64,000 bases of DNA, taken from assembly GCF_005145045.1 (NCBI RefSeq), contig NZ_CP039691.1, positions 1,562,001-1,626,000 of the forward strand, in the 5' to 3' direction. Under the pieces are notes generated by a model that saw only the letters and a program-made list of their open reading frames with translations, did not search any database and was not told the origin of the DNA. The DNA comes from Agrobacterium larrymoorei. Its GTDB lineage: Bacteria; Pseudomonadota; Alphaproteobacteria; Rhizobiales; Rhizobiaceae. The translations under genes were made by a program, and so were the position numbers. This document shows, one piece after another, positions 1 through 8,661 of the stretch. Numbering within the stretch: the stretch's first letter is position 1; every line of letters begins with the position of its first letter.

Positions 1-1095
1 GAAGACCTCTGCGATGGGCGTGCCGTTTTCGTCGCCTGTGATGCGGGCGCGTAGGTAGTCTTGTCGGATGTCGTTGGCTTTCAAATCAGTCGTGGTTATG
101 ACGGTGATTTCGCGCGAGCGGTGGGGGTGGTGGCTGAGCTTGTTGATCAGTGGTTCCAGGAACAAGAGGCTGCAAACGAGGCTTGCCACCGGGTTTCCGG
201 GAAGGCCGAGAACTTGCATGGTGCCGATGGTGCCCACCATTAGAGGTTTGCCCGGGCGCATGGCGATTCGCCAGAAATCGAGATCCATGCCCTGCGCCTT
301 CAGCGCCGCTTGTACGAGATCGTGGTCTCCGACGGAGGCGCCGCCGAGTGTGACGAGGACGTCCGCCTTGGCGGCGATGGCCTTGTCTATAGCTGCCTGG
401 ATCAATGTGTCGTCATCCGCAACGATGCCGAGATCGAGAATTTCCGCACCGGCCTTGCGCGCAAGTGCTGCGACACCGAAAGTGTTGGAGGCGATGATCT
501 GCGCTTCGTTTGGTGTGCCGCCCGGCGGTACCAGTTCGTCACCGGTAGCGAGCAGCGCTACGACTGGTTTGCGATAGACCGGAAGCTCCGCGTGGTTCGT
601 GGCTGCGGCAAGAGTGACATCGGCAAAGCTCAACCGCGTTCCTGCCTCCAGCACTGCTTCGCCCAGCATGAAGTCCTGGCCTCGTGGGCGAATATGTCTC
701 CCGGCGGTGACGGGGAAGGTTGTGCGGATGCGACCGCCCTCCAGAACCTCGGCATCTTCCTGAATGAGCACCGCGTCCGCCCCTTCCGGCACCGGAGCGC
801 CAGTGAAAATGCGCACGGTCTGACCCGGCCCAACACTACCCGCGAAAGCATGCCCTGCAGAGGCTGTGCCGATGACCGTCAGTTCCGATCCCACATCGCT
901 CGCGTCGGCTGCGCGCAGGGCGTAGCCATCCATGGCGGATGAGTGGAATGGTGGCTGTGTGAGGCGAGCTTCCAGCTGTCGCGCCAGCACCCGGCCTTCT
1001 GCGTTCGAAAGGGCGATGCTTTCGGTGGTTGAGACCGGCTTGGCTGCGCTCAGCAGTCTGTCCAGTGCTTCAGCGACGGGGAGAAGGGGCTTCAT
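1..1095 (-). CDS. moeA: Molybdopterin molybdenumtransferase MoeA (partial, 3' end outside window)
   Basis: MoeA inserts molybdate into adenylylated molybdopterin, the last step of molybdenum cofactor synthesis, in the cytoplasm. The start codon is at 1095, behind a GAGGA ribosome-binding site, and the reading frame runs off the left edge after about 365 codons, so only the extreme C-terminus is missing. Visible family signatures are the N-terminal SAMDGYA segment, the TGDE segment of the MoCF domain and a GLPGNPVAS stretch. It lies downstream of moaC in the same direction, separated by about 300 bases that hold a palindromic repeat, so it may be the last gene of the ppiD-trpDC-moaC unit or have its own promoter. 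Confidence 0.95.
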   Translation of the reverse strand, partial: MKPLLPVAEALDRLLSAAKPVSTTESIALSNAEGRVLARQLEARLTQPPFHSSAMDGYALRAADASDVGSELTVIGTASAGHAFAGSVGPGQTVRIFTGAPVPEGADAVLIQEDAEVLEGGRIRTTFPVTAGRHIRPRGQDFMLGEAVLEAGTRLSFADVTLAAATNHAELPVYRKPVVALLATGDELVPPGGTPNEAQIIASNTFGVAALARKAGAEILDLGIVADDDTLIQAAIDKAIAAKADVLVTLGGASVGDHDLVQAALKAQGMDLDFWRIAMRPGKPLMVGTIGTMQVLGLPGNPVASLVCSLLFLEPLINKLSHHPHRSREITVITTTDLKANDIRQDYLRARITGDENGTPIAEVF

Positions 1096-1183
1096 GGGGT
1101 TCCTCTTTTCAGGAGTACGACCGACTCAACGATATGCTTGCGGAATGTTCGTGGTGAGAAGGTCATCAACACGCCGTCCCTTT

Positions 1184-1295
1184 CCCCATGTTTGTCACGC
1201 GGATCCAATCGACGCTCGTCTGCGCGGCGAGAGACTCCTCTCAGCCCATAGACATGGGCTGGCTGGATCCCTGTGACAAGCACAGGAATGAGGGA
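1184..1295. repeat. Palindromic intergenic element, copy 1 (RIME-like)
   Basis: About 110 bases bounded by inverted arms that include CTGTGACAAGCACAGGAATG at the right end. Inner hairpins are built from CAGCCCAT..ATGGGCTG and a GC-rich dyad. The same unit recurs at 8508-8625 and 14633-14750; this copy is inverted relative to those and its left arm is degraded. It fills most of the moaC-moeA gap (1096-1395), where no gene is visible. It resembles the palindromic mosaic elements described from rhizobia (RIME type); that family name is an inference. Confidence 0.8.
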
Positions 1296-1395
1296 AATAA
1301 AAAAAGCTCCTAGCTGCTTAGAACACGCTCCAAACTAAGGCTTATTGCGTCTTTACTTCCTGTGGAATCCAAAGACTACACATGGTCTTTCTTCG

Positions 1396-1878
1396 CTAAG
1401 CCCGGTAATCGCCAGACTTACCACCGCTCTTTTCCAGCAACCGGATCGAGCCGATTTCCATGCCTTTATCCGCAGCTTTCGCCATGTCGTAAATCGTCAG
1501 GCAGGCCACGGAGACGGCGGTGAGTGCTTCCATTTCCACGCCCGTCTTGCCGCTGAGTTTTACGGTGGCCTGCACGCGCAGGCCGGGGAGGGCAGCATCC
1601 TCGGAAATATCGACTGCGACTTTCGTCAGCATCAAGGGATGGCAAAGCGGGATGAGATTGGGGGTCTGCTTGGCGGCCATGATGCCGGCAAGCCGCGCCG
1701 TGCCGATGACATCGCCTTTCTTGGCATTGCCTTCGCGGATCAGCGTCAGCGTTTCCGGCTTCATCTTGACGAAACCTTCGGCGACCGCAACGCGCACCGT
1801 CTCCGCCTTTTCTCCGACATCGACCATATGGGCTTCACCGGATGCGCCGATATGGGTGAGTTTCGGGGCGTCGCTCAT
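1396..1878 (-). CDS. moaC: Cyclic pyranopterin monophosphate synthase MoaC
   Basis: MoaC converts the MoaA product to cyclic pyranopterin monophosphate in molybdenum cofactor synthesis. The 160-residue product has the usual family length and contains the LIPLCHPL motif and the [19 protein letters not shown] C-terminal region. The frame is open further upstream, but the start at [10 protein letters not shown] is chosen because it overlaps the trpC stop codon as ATGA, the usual sign of translational coupling, and because the upstream extension has no family similarity. It is part of the ppiD-trpD-trpC-moaC unit. Confidence 0.96.
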   Translation of the reverse strand: MSDAPKLTHIGASGEAHMVDVGEKAETVRVAVAEGFVKMKPETLTLIREGNAKKGDVIGTARLAGIMAAKQTPNLIPLCHPLMLTKVAVDISEDAALPGLRVQATVKLSGKTGVEMEALTAVSVACLTIYDMAKAADKGMEIGSIRLLEKSGGKSGDYRA

Positions 1879-2690
1879 TCGGCTGCCAGAACGCCGGGCT
1901 GGCCGGTGAGGAGCGCGCGTGTGGCGGCAGTTACATCTTCCTTGCGCATCAGGCTCTCGCCAACAAGGAAGGTGCTGATGTTGCACTTCTGCAAGCGAGT
2001 GCAATCGTCGTGGGTGAAGATACCACTTTCGCCGACGAGCAGCTTGTCGGATGGCACCATTCTGGCAAGGCGCTCGCTGGTTTCGAGGCTGACGTCGAAG
2101 GTGCGCAGGTTGCGATTGTTGATGCCGAGAAGGGGCGAGGCAAGCTTCAACGCCCGCTCCGTTTCTTCCTCGTCATGCACCTCGACCAGAACATCCATGC
2201 CAAGCGAGAAAGCTTCATCTTCGAGACGCTTTGCCTCGTCGTCGGAAAGCGACGCCATGATCAGCAGAATGCAATCAGCACCCCAGGCGCGCGCTTCGTG
2301 AACCTGATAGGTTTCGAACATGAAATCCTTGCGCAGTGCGGGCAGGGCGCAGGCATTGCGTGCGGCGGTGAGGAATTCTGGTGCGCCTTGAAAACTTGGC
2401 GTATCCGTAAGCACGGACAGGCAGGCCGCACCGCCCGCTTCGTAGGCTTTTGCCAGTGCCGGAGGATCGAAATCCGGGCGGATAAGACCCTTGGATGGGC
2501 TGGCCTTCTTGATTTCCGCGATCAGGCCGAAAGCGCCTTCGGATTGCTTGCGCTTCAGTGCATCGTAAAAGCCGCGCGGCGCGGTCTGGTCCGCCGCCAT
2601 CGCCTTGAGGTCCGCCAGAGAGGTCTTTGCCTTCGCGGCTGCAATTTCTTCGCGCTTGTAGGCTTCGATCTTTTTGAGGATGTCGCTCAT
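1875..2690 (-). CDS. trpC: Indole-3-glycerol phosphate synthase TrpC
   Basis: A 271-residue TIM-barrel enzyme that closes the indole ring in tryptophan synthesis (carboxyphenylamino-deoxyribulose phosphate to indole-3-glycerol phosphate). Visible motifs are the [11 protein letters not shown] segment carrying the catalytic lysine, LRKDFM, the GINNRNL segment and the C-terminal LVGESL phosphate-binding segment. It overlaps trpD upstream and moaC downstream by four bases each, so all three are probably translationally coupled. This is a monofunctional TrpC without a fused TrpF. Confidence 0.97.
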   Translation of the reverse strand: MSDILKKIEAYKREEIAAAKAKTSLADLKAMAADQTAPRGFYDALKRKQSEGAFGLIAEIKKASPSKGLIRPDFDPPALAKAYEAGGAACLSVLTDTPSFQGAPEFLTAARNACALPALRKDFMFETYQVHEARAWGADCILLIMASLSDDEAKRLEDEAFSLGMDVLVEVHDEEETERALKLASPLLGINNRNLRTFDVSLETSERLARMVPSDKLLVGESGIFTHDDCTRLQKCNISTFLVGESLMRKEDVTAATRALLTGQPGVLAAE

Positions 2691-3715
2691 TGTTCTTCGC
2701 CCTGATATTCGTTGGAAACCGCGACCAGCCGGTCCAGTGCGGCAGCGGCTTTACCTTCATCCAGAGACTGGCTTGCGATTCTCATTCCGTCGCTCAGCGT
2801 TTCCGCCTTGCCAGCAACCACGAGTGCGGCAGCGGCATTGCAGAGTGACACATCTCTATAGGCGTTTTTGTGGCCGGAAAGCACGTCGCGAAGCGCCTTG
2901 GCATTGGCAATGCCATCGCCGCCTTTCAGGTCGTTAATGGTTGCGGGCTCAACGCCGAAATCCTTTGGCGTCAGATCGAAGCTGCGGATTTTTCCGTCTT
3001 CCAGCGCGGTCACATGGGTCACGCCCGTCGTCGTGATTTCGTCCATGCCATCGCCATGGACGACCCAGATCGATTCGGAGCCGAGATCACGCAAGACCTC
3101 GGCGATAGGGTTCAGCCAGCGCGGCGAAAACACGCCGAGAAGCTGGCGCTTGGTTCCAGCGGGGTTCGAAAGCGGCCCTAGCAGATTGAAAATCGTGCGC
3201 GTTCCAAGCTCCACGCGGGTAGGCCCGACGTGGCGCATGGCCGAGTGATGGAGCTGCGCGAACATGAAGCCGAGCCCGGCCTCGTTGATGCAGCGGCTGA
3301 TCAGTTCGGGGCCGATATCGAGCTTCACGCCAAGCGCGGAAAGGGCATCCGCCGTGCCGGATTTGGAGCTCAGCGCCTTGTTGCCGTGCTTGGCAACGGG
3401 CAGGCCCGTGCCGGCAACGATGATGGAGGCGAGGGTGGAGATGTTGTAGGTGCCGAGCCCGTCGCCACCCGTTCCAACGATATCCACTGCATGGGCGGGG
3501 GCCGAAACGGGAAGCATGCGCGCGCGCATGGAGGCGACGGCACCGACGATCTCGTCCACCGTTTCGCCGCGCACGCGCAGGGCCAGAAGAAAGCCGCCGA
3601 TCTGAGAAGGCGTGGCTTCGCCAGACATCAGAATGTCGAAGGCCTGTCGGGCCTCATCCCGGTTCAGGCTTTCGCCATTTGCCACCTTGGCAATCAGCGG
3701 CTTCAAATCGGCCAT
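2687..3715 (-). CDS. trpD: Anthranilate phosphoribosyltransferase TrpD
   Basis: TrpD transfers phosphoribosyl from PRPP to anthranilate, the second committed step of tryptophan synthesis. The 342-residue protein carries the glycine-rich [13 protein letters not shown]-binding motif, the [12 protein letters not shown] segment and the [10 protein letters not shown] signature. It starts 20 bases after the ppiD stop and overlaps trpC by four bases (ATGA). trpE and trpG are not in the window; in rhizobia they are typically fused and unlinked. No leader peptide or attenuator is visible before trpD, so regulation is probably at the ppiD promoter. Confidence 0.97.
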   Translation of the reverse strand: MADLKPLIAKVANGESLNRDEARQAFDILMSGEATPSQIGGFLLALRVRGETVDEIVGAVASMRARMLPVSAPAHAVDIVGTGGDGLGTYNISTLASIIVAGTGLPVAKHGNKALSSKSGTADALSALGVKLDIGPELISRCINEAGLGFMFAQLHHSAMRHVGPTRVELGTRTIFNLLGPLSNPAGTKRQLLGVFSPRWLNPIAEVLRDLGSESIWVVHGDGMDEITTTGVTHVTALEDGKIRSFDLTPKDFGVEPATINDLKGGDGIANAKALRDVLSGHKNAYRDVSLCNAAAALVVAGKAETLSDGMRIASQSLDEGKAAAALDRLVAVSNEYQGEEQ

Positions 3716-3735
3716 GTGGCTCTTCCCCCGGATTA

Positions 3736-5628
3736 TCAGTATGCGGTCATGGCCTGATCTGCGACGGCCTGATTGATCGTCACACCATAGTCATTCTGCA
3801 AACGGTTGACCATCTGATCCAGCATGTCGTCGCCAGCGGCCTTCGCCATGGCAGTGACCTGCTGGTCGTTGTTGTCGAGTGCATCTGCGGGCGCGCCGGT
3901 GTTGACTTCCGTGACCTTGAACAGGATGCGACCGGAGCCATCGGCGTTGACAGCCGCACCGACCAGACCTTCAGCACCGGCAAAGACCGCCGCTACGGCC
4001 TGCTGGCCTATAAGCGCGTCTTCGCTGTTGCGGCGAAGGCCCATCTTGGTTTCGACAGCCAGACCCATTTCACCGGCAATCGTCTGAAGGGTTTCGCCCT
4101 TTTCGACGCGTGCCTTCAATTCGTCAGCTTTGGCGGCAAGCGCCGTGCGCTGCTGCTCAGCCGTCCAGTCGGCAACGACGCGGTCACGAACTTCGTCCAG
4201 CGTGCGGTCGCGTGGCGGGATGATCTGGTCGACATCGAACCACACATAGCCTTCGCGACCGATATTGACGGCAGGCGCTTCCGTGCCAGGTTCGGTCTTG
4301 AACACCTCGGTCAGGAGGGCAGGGGTCGGCAGACCTTCGACGGGGTTGCCCTTTTCGTCTTCGCCGTTCGTGTCGATGGCGTTGATCGTGACCGGCTTGA
4401 GGTTCAGCTGCGTGGCTGCATCGGCAAGCGAGGAACCACCGCCGCGCAGGTCTTCGTAGCGGTCGTGAACGTTGTTCAGTTCCTCGGCAGCGTTGGCGGT
4501 TGCCAGCTCCGTGCGGATTTCTTCCTTCGCCTCATCGAGCGTCTTCGTGGAATCGCCCTTGATGCCGGTGACGCGCAGAATGACGGGGCCGAAAGCGCCA
4601 TCCACAACCTGCGAAATGCCGCCATCCTTCTGAACCGCGAATGCGGCATCGGCAAGCGAAGCGTCCGGCACGGTATCCTTGGTGAATTCGCCCAGCAGCA
4701 CGTCGGCTGGCTGCTTGCCCTGATCCTTCACGACCTGATCGTAAGTGGTGGTGCCAGCGCGAATCTGAGTCGCCGCGGCTTCCGCCATTTCCTTGTTCGG
4801 GAAGACCAGCTGCTCGATGGTACGACGACCGGCAGTCCGGAATCTCTCAGGGTTCTTCTGGTAATAATCCTGAACCTGTAGGTCCGTAATCGCGTCCTGA
4901 TTGGCAATATCGGAAGGCTCAAGCTTGACGTAGGTGAACTTGCGATATTCCGGTGCGCGGTACTGGCCCTTGTTCTTCTCGAACCATGCGGCCAGCACGT
5001 CGTCCGTCGGTGCCTTGACCGGGTCGATATTGGCGTTGGACAGCAGAATATATTCAATGGAGCGCTGTTCGTTGCGATACTGCTTCAGCGCATCGACAAG
5101 AACCTGCGGAGCAGCAAAGCCGTCCGAAATCGCATCCACGATCTGACCGCGAACGGCAACTTTGCTGCGTTCCTTGACGTAATCGTCTTCATTAAAGCCC
5201 GCGCCGCGCAGACGCTGGCTGAAAAGCTGGCGGTCGAACTGGCCCGTGGGCGACTTGAAGGCCGGGTCATCGGCGATGAGGTTTGCCAGACGATCTTCGG
5301 AAAGGCCGAGATTCATCTTGTCCGCAAGCTCATCCAGTGCCGCACCGGCAGCAAGCTGGCTGAAGACCTGACGGTCGATGCCGAAAGCCTTGGCCTGCTC
5401 CGTCGTCAGACGCGTGCCGAATTGCTGGCCGATCTCCGCCATCTGGCGCTGATAGGCGAAACGAAACTCGTTCGGCGTCACGGTCTGGTCGCCCACCGTC
5501 ATGACGGCATGAGAGTTGCTCGAGACAAGCGATGCCGAAACGCCCCAGACGCCGAAGGAAACGACGAGGAGGAGAAGGAGCAGCTTTGCCGCCAGAGTTC
5601 GAGAAGCATTTCTCAGGGAATCGAGCAT
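3736..5628 (-). CDS. ppiD: Membrane-anchored periplasmic peptidyl-prolyl isomerase / chaperone PpiD-like
   Basis: A 630-residue protein with one N-terminal membrane anchor (about residues 16-36), a SurA-type chaperone domain, a central parvulin-like region (about 235-370) and a second periplasmic region. PpiD-type proteins help newly exported proteins fold as they leave the Sec channel. The parvulin domain looks divergent, as is common in PpiD, so isomerase activity is uncertain. It is the first gene of the minus-strand unit with trpD, trpC and moaC, an odd functional mix that is nevertheless common in Rhizobiaceae. Confidence 0.92.
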   Translation of the reverse strand: MLDSLRNASRTLAAKLLLLLLVVSFGVWGVSASLVSSNSHAVMTVGDQTVTPNEFRFAYQRQMAEIGQQFGTRLTTEQAKAFGIDRQVFSQLAAGAALDELADKMNLGLSEDRLANLIADDPAFKSPTGQFDRQLFSQRLRGAGFNEDDYVKERSKVAVRGQIVDAISDGFAAPQVLVDALKQYRNEQRSIEYILLSNANIDPVKAPTDDVLAAWFEKNKGQYRAPEYRKFTYVKLEPSDIANQDAITDLQVQDYYQKNPERFRTAGRRTIEQLVFPNKEMAEAAATQIRAGTTTYDQVVKDQGKQPADVLLGEFTKDTVPDASLADAAFAVQKDGGISQVVDGAFGPVILRVTGIKGDSTKTLDEAKEEIRTELATANAAEELNNVHDRYEDLRGGGSSLADAATQLNLKPVTINAIDTNGEDEKGNPVEGLPTPALLTEVFKTEPGTEAPAVNIGREGYVWFDVDQIIPPRDRTLDEVRDRVVADWTAEQQRTALAAKADELKARVEKGETLQTIAGEMGLAVETKMGLRRNSEDALIGQQAVAAVFAGAEGLVGAAVNADGSGRILFKVTEVNTGAPADALDNNDQQVTAMAKAAGDDMLDQMVNRLQNDYGVTINQAVADQAMTAY

Positions 5629-5807
5629 CGTTATGCAAACCTCACAATATGCGCCCGTTTTACGCCGGGTCTATCGGGGTTCCTTAAATGAATCAAAATG
5701 GAAATTGAAGGGCAAATCCCTTGAAAAACGGCGGTTAAGCAAACGGCTGCGTGAACAAGAGCGTGAGAAGACGAGGAAGATCATACCGAGTTTATGTCAC
5801 AGACGCT

Positions 5808-5838
5808 AAAAAGCCGCCCTGATAAACAGAGCGGCTTC
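5808..5838 (-). terminator. Rho-independent terminator after the small-protein genes
   Basis: On the minus strand a GAAGCCGC..GCGGCTT stem is followed directly by a run of Ts. It lies about 40 bases beyond the stop of the 44-residue gene at 5877-6011, and so ends the minus-strand small-protein transcript. The remaining bases up to the ppiD start (5629-5807) hold only the ppiD promoter region and no gene. Confidence 0.8.
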
Positions 5839-5876
5839 TGATTTCTGCTGACAATGACCTTGACGCGAATCTGCGA

Positions 5877-6011
5877 TCAGAACGCTTTGCTGCGCTCGAT
5901 CAGTTCCTTGAAATCCTCATCTTCCTTGCGCAGTTCAGAAACGACTGAGACTACGGATGCCACGAACATTACGCTGATCAAGGCTGAAAGCACTGTCAAA
6001 ACTGTAATCAT
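5877..6011 (-). CDS. Small membrane protein, 44 residues
   Basis: An unrecognised small gene. The product starts MITVLTVLSALISVMFVAS, giving one hydrophobic segment of about 22 residues, followed by a strongly charged tail (ELRKEDEDFKELIERSKAF) that could form a short amphipathic helix. A CCGGAGTG ribosome-binding site precedes the ATG. It follows the 59-residue gene by 38 bases in the same direction and is closed by the terminator at 5808-5838, so the two are probably co-transcribed from the EcfG-type promoter at 6256-6280. Function unknown. Confidence 0.6.
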   Translation of the reverse strand: MITVLTVLSALISVMFVASVVSVVSELRKEDEDFKELIERSKAF

Positions 6012-6049
6012 GGCATTTCACTCCGGGAAGTTTGAGGTTCCCCGTTAGC

Positions 6050-6229
6050 TCAGTAGTAGTTCATATACTGATAACGGGAGGTGAGCTGCGGAAATTCCGG
6101 GCCCTGCTGCTGTGGCTTCTGCGCGTAAAGGCTGAACGTGGTTGCTACCATGGCGATAACCAACATCGTCCAGGCTGTGCTGATCACGCCGATTTTAGCC
6201 GAAGTAGACTGTTTTTCTTTCGCAAACAT
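6050..6229 (-). CDS. Small membrane protein, 59 residues, candidate general-stress gene
   Basis: An unrecognised small gene. A short charged N-terminus (MFAKEKQSTSAK) is followed by one membrane span (about residues 13-35) and a Gln/Pro/Tyr-rich tail ending YQYMNYY. The ribosome-binding site AAGGAAC precedes the ATG at good spacing. A GGAAC-N16-CGTT motif, a perfect match to the alphaproteobacterial EcfG consensus, sits 27 bases upstream in the correct orientation, so stress induction is inferred. It leads a two-gene unit with the 44-residue gene. Function unknown. Confidence 0.65.
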   Translation of the reverse strand: MFAKEKQSTSAKIGVISTAWTMLVIAMVATTFSLYAQKPQQQGPEFPQLTSRYQYMNYY

Positions 6230-6255
6230 GTGTCCGTTCCTTTAACTGCAGCCTG

Positions 6256-6280
6256 AACGCACACCTCGATTCGAGGTTCC
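6256..6280 (-). promoter_or_regulatory. EcfG-type (general stress sigma factor) promoter
   Basis: Reading the minus strand: GGAAC (6280-6276), 16 bases, CGTT (6259-6256). This matches exactly the GGAAC-N16/17-CGTT pattern described for EcfG/RpoE2-type sigma factors. The predicted transcript start lies near 6248, about 20 bases before the 59-residue small-protein gene. Confidence 0.7.
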
Positions 6281-6370
6281 GCGTCATTGTTAAAAATCGA
6301 TTAGCATCGCGCCTCTGAAGCTTGCTTGAATGCTGCGTTCATCTGGCGTTCAGAAAATCGGCAGTTCACG

Positions 6371-6529
6371 TCAATCCATGAAGACATATTCAACGACGAA
6401 GGATGTCGCGATTGTCAGGATCATCATGAAGGCCAGCATTTTCTTCTCCGACCGGGTTACAACCCGCTTGCTTTCGATGCTGACGGTTATAACAGGGCGC
6501 TTTGAAGCTGTGCTGAATGGCCCATTCAT
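6371..6529 (-). CDS. Small membrane protein, 52 residues
   Basis: An unrecognised small gene. A basic cytoplasmic N-terminal half (about residues 1-30, with the SKR and TRSEKK clusters) is followed by one C-terminal membrane span (MLAFMMILTIATSFVVEYVF), a tail-anchored layout. The ATG is preceded by only a weak ribosome-binding site, so the start could differ. It lies upstream of, and in the same direction as, the 59- and 44-residue genes but is separated by the EcfG-type promoter. Function unknown; moderate confidence that it is a gene. Confidence 0.5.
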   Translation of the reverse strand: MNGPFSTASKRPVITVSIESKRVVTRSEKKMLAFMMILTIATSFVVEYVFMD

Positions 6530-6621
6530 CCGACATTCACCCGGACGTTTCAGGTATTAGTCTTGCGAAACGCGGACTTACATGACAAAAGGCGGACTAT
6601 AACGGAAGTATCGAGAGCGGT

Positions 6622-7116
6622 ATGACGATTGCTTTTTATCCCGGATCTTTCGATCCGATGACGAACGGACATCTGGATGTGCTCATCCAGTCGTTGAACG
6701 TGGCGTCTGAAGTGATCGTGGCGATCGGCGTTCATCCGGGCAAGGCGCCGATGTTCACCTTCGAAGAGCGCGCCGAACTCATCCGCCACTCGCTGGAAGA
6801 GGTTCTGCCGGGCAAGGCGGAACGCCTCCGGGTCGTTTCCTTCAGCAATCTGGTGGTGGATGCCGCGCGGGAACATGGGGCCACGCTTCTGGTTCGCGGA
6901 TTGCGGGATGGCACCGATCTCGATTACGAAATGCAGATGGCCGGAATGAACAGGCAGATGGCGCCGGACATTCAGACCGTATTTCTGCCCGCCGGAACGG
7001 CATCGCGGCCCATTACCGCCACATTGGTCCGCCAGATCGCGGCTATGGGCGGCAATGTGGAAGCCTTTGTGCCCAAAGCCGTGCTCGAAGCCCTTAATAC
7101 GAAGCTGAAACGCTAG
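6622..7116 (+). CDS. coaD: Phosphopantetheine adenylyltransferase CoaD
   Basis: CoaD transfers AMP from ATP to 4'-phosphopantetheine, the penultimate step of coenzyme A synthesis. The 164-residue protein opens with [13 protein letters not shown], containing the nucleotidyltransferase TxGH motif, and has the later [12 protein letters not shown] and ISSTLVR-equivalent ([10 protein letters not shown]) segments. It is normal length for the family and is followed 28 bases later by ppiA in the same direction, beginning a run coaD-ppiA-ppiB-queA-tgt. Confidence 0.97.
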   Translation: MTIAFYPGSFDPMTNGHLDVLIQSLNVASEVIVAIGVHPGKAPMFTFEERAELIRHSLEEVLPGKAERLRVVSFSNLVVDAAREHGATLLVRGLRDGTDLDYEMQMAGMNRQMAPDIQTVFLPAGTASRPITATLVRQIAAMGGNVEAFVPKAVLEALNTKLKR

Positions 7117-7144
7117 TTTCGGCATATCAGTGGAGCTAATCCGA

Positions 7145-7714
7145 ATGAAATTGCTTAAAGTTGCCATTGCAGGCGCAATGTTCGTCAGCGCGCTGAGCGC
7201 CAGCACCATCGCCTCTGCGGCGGATTTTCTGAACATCCAGTTGAAGGACGGCACGGTCGTTGTTCAACTGGCGCCGGAAGTCGCGCCCAAGCACGTTGCG
7301 CAGATCGAAGCGCTGGCAAAGAAGGGCGCTTATGATGGCGTTGCCTTCCACCGCGTCATTCCCGGCTTCATGGCCCAGACGGGCGATGTTCAATATGGCA
7401 ACATGAACAAGGATTTCGATGCACGCCGCGCCGGAACCGGCGGTTCGGACCTGCCTGATCTGCCTGCCGAGTTCTCCAAGACTCCGTTCGAACGCGGCAC
7501 TGTCGGCATGGCCCGTTCGCAGAACCCGAATTCCGCCAACTCTCAGTTCTTCATCATGTTCGATCAGGGCGCTTTCCTGAACGGCCAGTACACGGTCGTC
7601 GGCAAGGTCGTGTCCGGCATGGAATTCGTGGACAAGATCAAGAAGGGCGAGGGCAGCAACGGTGAAGTTTCCAGCCCCGACCGCATGGTCAAGGTCACCG
7701 TTACCAAGAAATAA
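7145..7714 (+). CDS. ppiA: Periplasmic cyclophilin-type peptidyl-prolyl isomerase
   Basis: A 189-residue cyclophilin with an N-terminal signal peptide (MKLLKVAIAGAMFVSALSAS..ASA, cleavage near residue 28). It should catalyse proline isomerisation in exported proteins. Cyclophilin core motifs are FHRVIPGFMAQTGD and NSQFFIMF. An in-frame GTG start five codons upstream is possible, but MKLLK gives the standard signal peptide. The neighbouring ppiB is a close paralogue without a signal, so the pair serves the periplasm and the cytoplasm separately. Confidence 0.94.
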   Translation: MKLLKVAIAGAMFVSALSASTIASAADFLNIQLKDGTVVVQLAPEVAPKHVAQIEALAKKGAYDGVAFHRVIPGFMAQTGDVQYGNMNKDFDARRAGTGGSDLPDLPAEFSKTPFERGTVGMARSQNPNSANSQFFIMFDQGAFLNGQYTVVGKVVSGMEFVDKIKKGEGSNGEVSSPDRMVKVTVTKK

Positions 7715-7768
7715 CATCGGGCGTTTCGCCCAAATAGCCCTTCGGGGCTCATAGCAAGGAGAGATATC

Positions 7769-8278
7769 ATGGCCGAGATCAAGGATCCGGAAAACACCCT
7801 CATCATGGAAACGACGACTGGTAAGGTTGTCATCCAGCTTCTGCCGGATGTTGCGCCGGGTCACGTTGCGCGCATCAAGGAACTGGTTTCCGAACAGGCT
7901 TATGACGGCGTTGTTTTCCACCGCGTGATTGCAGACTTCATGGCGCAGACGGGCGACGTCAAGTTCGGCAAGAAGGGCTCTTCCGATTTCAACCCGGCAC
8001 GCGCTGGCATGGGCGGCTCCGAAAAGGAAGACCTGAAGGCTGAATTCTCCGCCATTCCGCACATTCGCGGCACCTGCTCCATGGCCCGTTCGCAGAGCCC
8101 GAACTCCGCCAACTCGCAGTTCTTCATCTGCTTCACGGATGCTCCGTGGCTGAACAAGCAGTACACGGTCTGGGGTCAGGTCATCGAAGGCATGGAAGCC
8201 ATCGACAAGATCAAGAAGGGTGAGCCTGTCAAGGATCCCGATTCCATCGTCTCCATCCGCCTTGCTTCTGCGGCCTGA
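7769..8278 (+). CDS. ppiB: Cytoplasmic cyclophilin-type peptidyl-prolyl isomerase
   Basis: A 169-residue cyclophilin without signal peptide. The catalytic segment FHRVIADFMAQTGD and the NSQFFICF motif match the preceding paralogue closely, which suggests tandem duplication followed by loss or gain of the export signal. An AAGGAGA ribosome-binding site precedes the ATG. It is 54 bases behind ppiA and ends at a rho-independent terminator at 8299-8331. Confidence 0.95.
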   Translation: MAEIKDPENTLIMETTTGKVVIQLLPDVAPGHVARIKELVSEQAYDGVVFHRVIADFMAQTGDVKFGKKGSSDFNPARAGMGGSEKEDLKAEFSAIPHIRGTCSMARSQSPNSANSQFFICFTDAPWLNKQYTVWGQVIEGMEAIDKIKKGEPVKDPDSIVSIRLASAA

Positions 8279-8298
8279 GCGTAAGATATAGATAATGA

Positions 8299-8331
8299 GC
8301 CCGCCTCGTAGATTGCTGCGGGGCGGGTTTT
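8299..8331 (+). terminator. Rho-independent terminator after ppiB
   Basis: An AGCCCGCC..GGCGGGTTTT stem-loop lies 20 bases beyond the ppiB stop and is followed by a short T run, separating the cyclophilins from queA-tgt. Confidence 0.75.
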
Positions 8332-8357
8332 GATTGAAAGGGGCGTTCCCCATCGGG

Positions 8358-8430
8358 CGTCATCCTCGGGCTTGACCCGAGGATCCATTCCGCGCCGTCG
8401 TGGATCCTCGGGTCAAGCCCGAGGATGACG
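8358..8430. repeat. Long perfect inverted repeat (30-base arms)
   Basis: Arms 8358-8387 and 8401-8430 are exact reverse complements (30 bases) separated by 13 bases. Each arm is itself nearly palindromic (CCTCGGGCTTGACCCGAGG), so the element can fold as one long hairpin or as a double hairpin. It looks like a mobile or dispersed palindromic unit. It lies in the ppiB-queA gap, which otherwise holds only the second RIME-like element. Confidence 0.85.
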
Positions 8431-8507
8431 TTGAGTAAGGAGCGACCTTGTCATTCACATTACCCGCCCGCATCTCGATGCAAAGCGGGTTTCAATATTT
8501 TGCAAGT

Positions 8508-8625
8508 TCCCTCATTCCTGTGCTTGTCACAGGAATCCAGCCAGCCCAGTCTTGGGCTGAAAGAGTCCTTCCGACGCGCAGACGCGCGTCGACTGGATTC
8601 CTGTGACAAGCACAGGAATGAGGGA
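8508..8625. repeat. Palindromic intergenic element, copy 2 (RIME-like)
   Basis: The best preserved of the three copies. The outer arms TCCCTCATTCCTGTGCTTGT.. and ..ACAAGCACAGGAATGAGGGA are complementary; inside are the hairpins CAGCCCAGTCTTGGGCTG and GACGCGCAGACGCGCGTC. It ends 36 bases before queA, so it will be transcribed only if the queA promoter lies upstream of it. Confidence 0.88.
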
Positions 8626-8661
8626 GCTTGAAGCATGCCTTTGAACTTTAAGAGCCAGTAA

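Noticed and set aside
6040..6075. CCCGTTAGCTCAGTAGTAG, which resembles the D-arm of a tRNA
   Set aside because: No cloverleaf, T-arm or acceptor stem can be formed around it, and the 59-residue gene ends here.
5629..6621. Possible genome rearrangement because tpiA, often beside ppiD in rhizobia, is absent here
   Set aside because: The comparison rests on memory of other genomes and cannot be verified from this window.
7136..8353. A 405-codon open frame on the minus strand opposite both cyclophilins
   Set aside because: The translation shows two similar halves only because the two cyclophilin genes are paralogues; it has no domain of its own and spans an intergenic terminator.
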